A stretch of 35,191 bases of DNA, from the NCBI GenBank assembly GCA_025354525.1, contig JANXMS010000374.1, forward strand, positions 1-35,191, read 5' to 3'. Under the pieces are notes generated by a model. It was not told where the DNA came from. It did no database searches and worked only from the letters and a program-made list of their open reading frames with translations. A program made the position numbers and the translations under genes. Of this stretch, positions 32,308-35,191 are shown one piece after another; the stretch's first letter is position 1, and every line of letters starts with the position of its first letter. Source of the stretch: Acidobacteriota bacterium (GTDB lineage: Bacteria; Acidobacteriota; Terriglobia; Bryobacterales; Bryobacteraceae).

Positions 32308-34428
32308 TTACTTTTTCTTACCGACCCACTCGCGACTCAGCCGCTGAGCTTCACTGATTTCCTCTTTTGTCATTGAACTTTCGAGCGCGTCTCTTGCTGT
32401 CTTGGCGATTTCTTCGCCTTGTGCCGCCGCCAAATTTCTCCAGAAGTACGAAGTAACTAAGTCGCGGACAACGCCCTCTCCGCGCGAGTACATCGCGCCC
32501 AAATTCGATTGTGCGCTTGCTTGCCCCTGCTCCGCAGCCAACCGGTACCACTTCACGGCCTCTGCCGAGTCCTTCGGGACACCCTCCCCGAAGTCGTATT
32601 TGAGGGCCAAATCAAATTGTGCGTCTTCGTCCCCCTGCTCCGCCGACAACCGATACCACTTCACGGCCTCCCTTGCATCCTTCGGAACGCCAACACCGGT
32701 GGCGTACATTCCGCCCAAATACCTCTGCCCTCTCGCGTCCCCTTGCTCCGCCGCCTTTCGATACCACCTCACTGCCTCCTTAGCATCCTTGGGCACACCC
32801 CGCCCGAACTCGTACATTGTGCCCAAATCCGTCTGCCTCGTCGCGTCCCCCTGCTCCGCCGCCTTTCGATACCACCTCACTGCCTCCTTAGCATCCTTGA
32901 TAACGCCAACACCGAAGTCGTATTTGAGTGCCAAATAAAATTGTGCGTCAGCGTCCCCCTGCTCCGCCGCCTTTCGATACCACCTCACTGCCTCCTTAGC
33001 ATCCTTGGGAACACCCTCACCGGTGGCGTACATTCCGCCCAAATTTAATTGTGCGTCTGCGTTCCCCTGCTCCGCCGCCTTTCGATACCACGTCACTGCC
33101 TCCTTAGCATCCTTGGGAACACCCTCACCGGTGGCATACATTCCGCCCAAATACCTCTGCCCCCTCGCGTCCCCTTGCTCCGCCGCCAGACGGTACCACT
33201 TCACGGCCTCTGCCGCATCCTTCGAGACGCCTTCTCCAGTGGCATACAGCAAACCCAAAGTCGATTGTGCGTCTGCGTTCCCCTGGTCCGCCGCCAACCG
33301 ACACCACTTCACTCCCTGCGCCGCATCCTTGGGGACGCCCTCACCGAAGTAGTACATTCCGCTCAAATACCACTGCCCCGTCGCGTCCCCCTGCTCCGCC
33401 GATAACCGATACCACTTCACGGCCTCCTTCTCGTCCTTCGAGACGCCCTCACCGGAGTAGTACATGAGGCCCAACGAAGCTTGAGCGCTCGCGATCCCCT
33501 GCTCTGCCGCGAGACGATACCACCTCACGGCCTGCTTCTCGTCCTTCGGGACGCCTTTACCGGAGTAGTACATGCTGCCCAACCAGATTTGAGCGCTCGC
33601 ATTACCTTGCTCCGCCGCCAGACGGTACCACTTCACGGCCTGGGTCGCGTCCTTCGAGACGCCTTCTCCAGTGGCATACATCAAACCCAAATTGTATTGT
33701 GCGTCCGCGTAGCCCTGTTCCGCTGCCAGTCGATACCACTTCACGGCCTGGGTCGGGTCTTTGGGCACACCCTGCCCGGACTGGAACATGGTGCCCAAAT
33801 TCGATTGAGCGCTCGCGTTCCCCTGCTCCGCTGCAAGCCGGTACCACTCCACGGCCTGGGTCGGGTCCTTGGCCACACCCTCACCCGTGTCGTACGCGAA
33901 GCCCAAATTGAAATGAGCGCTCGCTTTTCCCTGCTCCGCTGCAAGCCAGTACCACTTCACGGCCTGGGTCGGGTCTTTGGGCACACCCTGCCCGGACTGG
34001 TACATGGTGCCCAAATTCGATTGAGCGCTCGCGTTCCCCTGCTCCGCTGCAAGCCGGTACCACTCCACGGCCTGGGTCGGGTCCTTGGCCACACCCTCAC
34101 CCGCGTCGTACGCGAAGCCCAAATTCGATTGAGCGCTAGCGTTCCCCTGCTCCGCTGCAAGCCGGTACCACTTCACGGCCTGGGTCGGGTCCTTGGCCAC
34201 ACCCTCACCCGTGTCGTACGCGACGCCCAAATTGAATTGAGCGCTCGCTTTTCCCTGCTCCGCTGCCTTTCGTAGAGACTCCAAAGTTTCCTTGGGCGCA
34301 GATCTTGGTTGTTGTCCGTGCAGCCCTTCAGCCAAGAATAGAAATACGAAAGCACCAACCCGCAAAGTGTTAATGATACTTCTGACGAACGCGTTCTCAC
34401 ATTGGAGCACAGCCAGCGATCCTTGCAT
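32308..34428 (-). CDS. exported SEL1-repeat protein
   Basis: A 706-aa solenoid protein. After a signal or anchor (about residues 22-40, VGAFVFLFLAEGLHGQ), 17 SEL1/TPR-like repeats of exactly 36 residues run from about 59 to 670. The consensus is GNAxAQxNLGxMYxxGEGVxKDxxxAVKWY, then RLAAEQ. A helical cap closes the protein. ATG 34428 has AAGGAG nine bases upstream and is preferred over TTG 34449. SEL1 proteins act as protein-protein scaffolds, for example in secretion, signalling or host contact; the partner is unknown. Neighbouring repeats are nearly identical in DNA, so the array is young or is kept uniform by recombination. Confidence 0.93.
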   Translation of the reverse strand: MQGSLAVLQCENAFVRSIINTLRVGAFVFLFLAEGLHGQQPRSAPKETLESLRKAAEQGKASAQFNLGVAYDTGEGVAKDPTQAVKWYRLAAEQGNASAQSNLGFAYDAGEGVAKDPTQAVEWYRLAAEQGNASAQSNLGTMYQSGQGVPKDPTQAVKWYWLAAEQGKASAHFNLGFAYDTGEGVAKDPTQAVEWYRLAAEQGNASAQSNLGTMFQSGQGVPKDPTQAVKWYRLAAEQGYADAQYNLGLMYATGEGVSKDATQAVKWYRLAAEQGNASAQIWLGSMYYSGKGVPKDEKQAVRWYRLAAEQGIASAQASLGLMYYSGEGVSKDEKEAVKWYRLSAEQGDATGQWYLSGMYYFGEGVPKDAAQGVKWCRLAADQGNADAQSTLGLLYATGEGVSKDAAEAVKWYRLAAEQGDARGQRYLGGMYATGEGVPKDAKEAVTWYRKAAEQGNADAQLNLGGMYATGEGVPKDAKEAVRWYRKAAEQGDADAQFYLALKYDFGVGVIKDAKEAVRWYRKAAEQGDATRQTDLGTMYEFGRGVPKDAKEAVRWYRKAAEQGDARGQRYLGGMYATGVGVPKDAREAVKWYRLSAEQGDEDAQFDLALKYDFGEGVPKDSAEAVKWYRLAAEQGQASAQSNLGAMYSRGEGVVRDLVTSYFWRNLAAAQGEEIAKTARDALESSMTKEEISEAQRLSREWVGKKK
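32419..34254. repeat. 17 tandem 108-bp units in the SEL1 gene
   Basis: The units have a strict 108-bp period. Between about 33740 and 34240, pairs of units repeat as a 216-bp higher-order block with few differences, which points to recent duplication. Confidence 0.85.
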
Positions 34429-34787
34429 AATTTCCGACTCCTTCTCCAATCATTCTCGCCGAGTACGAACTTCACGACAAACAATATCTTCTTACTCCAT
34501 GGCCGAACCTGATCCAGGACAGGTTGGCAGACCAGCATTCGTACGCAGCGATCTGCGCGATTCGTCTCTCTGACCCCTCCTCCTCTGCCTGTCTACCAGA
34601 TAGAAAGAAGCGAGTGTGCGGAGTACCTGCGAACCTTGAAGACACTGCCTAGGGGTGGAGACGCAGTCGTACATGCACCTTGAAGAGCGCAAGATGGAGG
34701 TTGCCAGGGACATCACGATCGTCGCGTTGCAGCAGCGCATCGACGCTACGTTCAGCGCGAACGCCAACGCTGTAATTGAGTGCGATT
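34429..34787. other. region with no confident gene
   Basis: The leader of the SEL1 gene and about 300 bases without a convincing coding pattern. An open frame from GTG 34655 exists, but its second half is an arginine-rich shadow of the next ORF. Confidence 0.45.
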
Positions 34788-34985
34788 ATGACGGTTTGGC
34801 AATCCCTTCCAATCACCGTCAACAAGACTACGGACCTCGCGCAGCTCCTCGGCATGATGCCGAACAAAGCGGGCTGCACGCTCAAAGGAACAGGAGGATT
34901 CGAGGGAGGCGGCAGTATTCCCGTCGCGCTCATGGACGAAGAAATCATGAACGCTATCAGGAACAGAACCGGGGCGTTCTCATGA
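34788..34985 (+). CDS. hypothetical 65-aa protein
   Basis: Not recognised. The peptide begins MTVWQSLPITVNKTTDLAQLL and contains GCTLKGTGGFEGGGSIPVALMDEEI, a balanced composition unlike a shadow ORF. A TAA stands a few codons upstream in frame, so the start is ATG 34788 or TTG 34776. No strong ribosome site is seen. It overlaps the next ORF by four bases (ATGA), which supports both. Confidence 0.4.
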   Translation: MTVWQSLPITVNKTTDLAQLLGMMPNKAGCTLKGTGGFEGGGSIPVALMDEEIMNAIRNRTGAFS

Positions 34986-35098
34986 AGCCCTGCACGTGCC
35001 CACCGAGTAAACCGAAAAGGGGCTGCGTTTGCGCATGCCATAGTCCCTGGAAGTGTGGTGGACCCCAAAAACTAGACACAAAAATGGTTATTGCTTAA
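34982..35098 (+). CDS. short Cys-rich ORF, probably cut by the IS3 element
   Basis: It starts MKPCTCPPSKPKRGCVCACH at an ATGA overlap with the preceding ORF. Four close CxC/CxxC-like cysteine pairs suggest metal binding. From about residue 25 the frame runs into the IS3 terminal repeat, so the present C-terminus comes from the IS and the gene was likely longer before insertion. Confidence 0.35.
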   Translation: MKPCTCPPSKPKRGCVCACHSPWKCGGPQKLDTKMVIA

Positions 35099-35191
35099 GT
35101 GTAGGAGGGCATTGAAAATGAAGGAGAATCAATGCCTCGAACACGCAAGACTCACTCGCCGGCTTTGAAAGCTAAGGTGGCGGTGGAAGCC
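35054..35191 (+). mobile_element. IS3-family insertion sequence, left end (partial)
   Basis: The end reads TGTGGTGGACCCCAAAAAC then TAGACAC, the typical inverted repeat pattern of IS3-family elements. A transposase OrfA with a good ribosome site (AAGGAG) begins 78 bases inside. The element continues beyond the window. Confidence 0.8.
35132..35191 (+). CDS. IS3-family transposase OrfA (partial, N-terminus)
   Basis: Twenty codons before the window end, beginning MPRTRKTHSPALKAKVAVEA, the usual opening of OrfA helix-turn-helix proteins of the IS3 group. ATG 35132 follows AAGGAG at a good distance. OrfB and the right end are outside the window. Confidence 0.8.
   Translation, partial: MPRTRKTHSPALKAKVAVEA

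Noticed and set aside
32419-34254. CRISPR array
   Set aside because: The regular repeats are coding, 108 bp long with no unique spacers, and translate to SEL1 units.
33481-34275. 264-aa ORF opposite the SEL1 gene with its own 36-residue repeats
   Set aside because: The repeats mirror the 108-bp units of the real gene; there is no ribosome site or signal of its own.
34649-35068. 139-aa minus-strand ORF at the right end
   Set aside because: It crosses the IS3 boundary and has no ribosome site or recognisable domain.
34655-35098. 147-aa ORF from GTG 34655
   Set aside because: Its middle is arginine-rich and lies opposite in frame to the better-looking ORF 34788-34985; only the last part (34982 onward) is kept as a separate short ORF.
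28636-35191. Second copy of the tRNA-Gly 3' end marking the far boundary of an island
   Set aside because: I looked for the terminal CTTCTCCCGCTCCA pattern downstream and did not find it in the window; it may lie outside.

Overview
The window is a high-GC bacterial chromosome segment, most likely from an Acidobacteriota member of the Solibacter/Bryobacter type. I infer this from the gene content (Tat-exported Gfo/Idh oxidoreductase, HpnE of hopanoid synthesis, fused TrpE-TrpG, secreted proteins with carboxypeptidase-regulatory-like or TonB C-terminal domains) and from strongly G-rich coding strands. No 16S rRNA gene is present to confirm it. The G-rich bias creates many long antisense shadow ORFs, which are left out.

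Region by region. (1) 1-8312, all on the minus strand: an M28 peptidase; a three-gene overlapping set of OLD-like ATPase, DUF3226-like TOPRIM protein and YihY/BrkB membrane protein; a Tat-exported Gfo/Idh oxidoreductase; accA with a coupled small cystine-rich protein; and a MacA/MacB-like efflux pair cut by the window start. (2) 8345-12405, plus strand: a tight envelope/replication operon of psd, pssA, a catalytically dead aspartate-semialdehyde-dehydrogenase-like protein, lptE and holA. (3) 12389-18783: a TonB-domain protein, rpsT with a good promoter, a BsuPI-domain secreted protein, a DapA-family aldolase coupled to a group II PLP decarboxylase, and a hybrid histidine kinase whose C-terminal Hpt-like domain lacks the histidine. 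(4) 18922-28531: pyrD, ridA, then a 1-kb foreign cassette (Panacea-domain protein plus two-TM protein), then on the minus strand a 36-aa membrane peptide, hpnE, a secreted protein and a DinB protein, a Cys/His-rich membrane protein coupled to trpE(G), an HtrA-type protease, and a divergent LysR regulator. (5) 28561-35191: tRNA-Gly(CCC) followed by an accessory region with a decayed IS3-type transposase gene, an AlbA_2/GHKL ATPase, a protein with two C2H2-like zinc fingers, a 17-repeat SEL1 protein, short unknown ORFs, and the left end of an IS3-family element.

Three things stand out. The Panacea/two-TM cassette (20240-21289) is bounded by an exact 18-bp direct repeat. One copy is the end of ridA and the other is the end of dinB, so the cassette appears to have split two formerly convergent, overlapping genes. 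This looks like a freshly inserted toxin-antitoxin or defence module. The ATPase/TOPRIM/BrkB overlapping trio resembles the ATPase plus TOPRIM logic of PARIS and OLD systems, with a membrane protein added. The region after the tRNA-Gly looks like a mobile-element landing zone.
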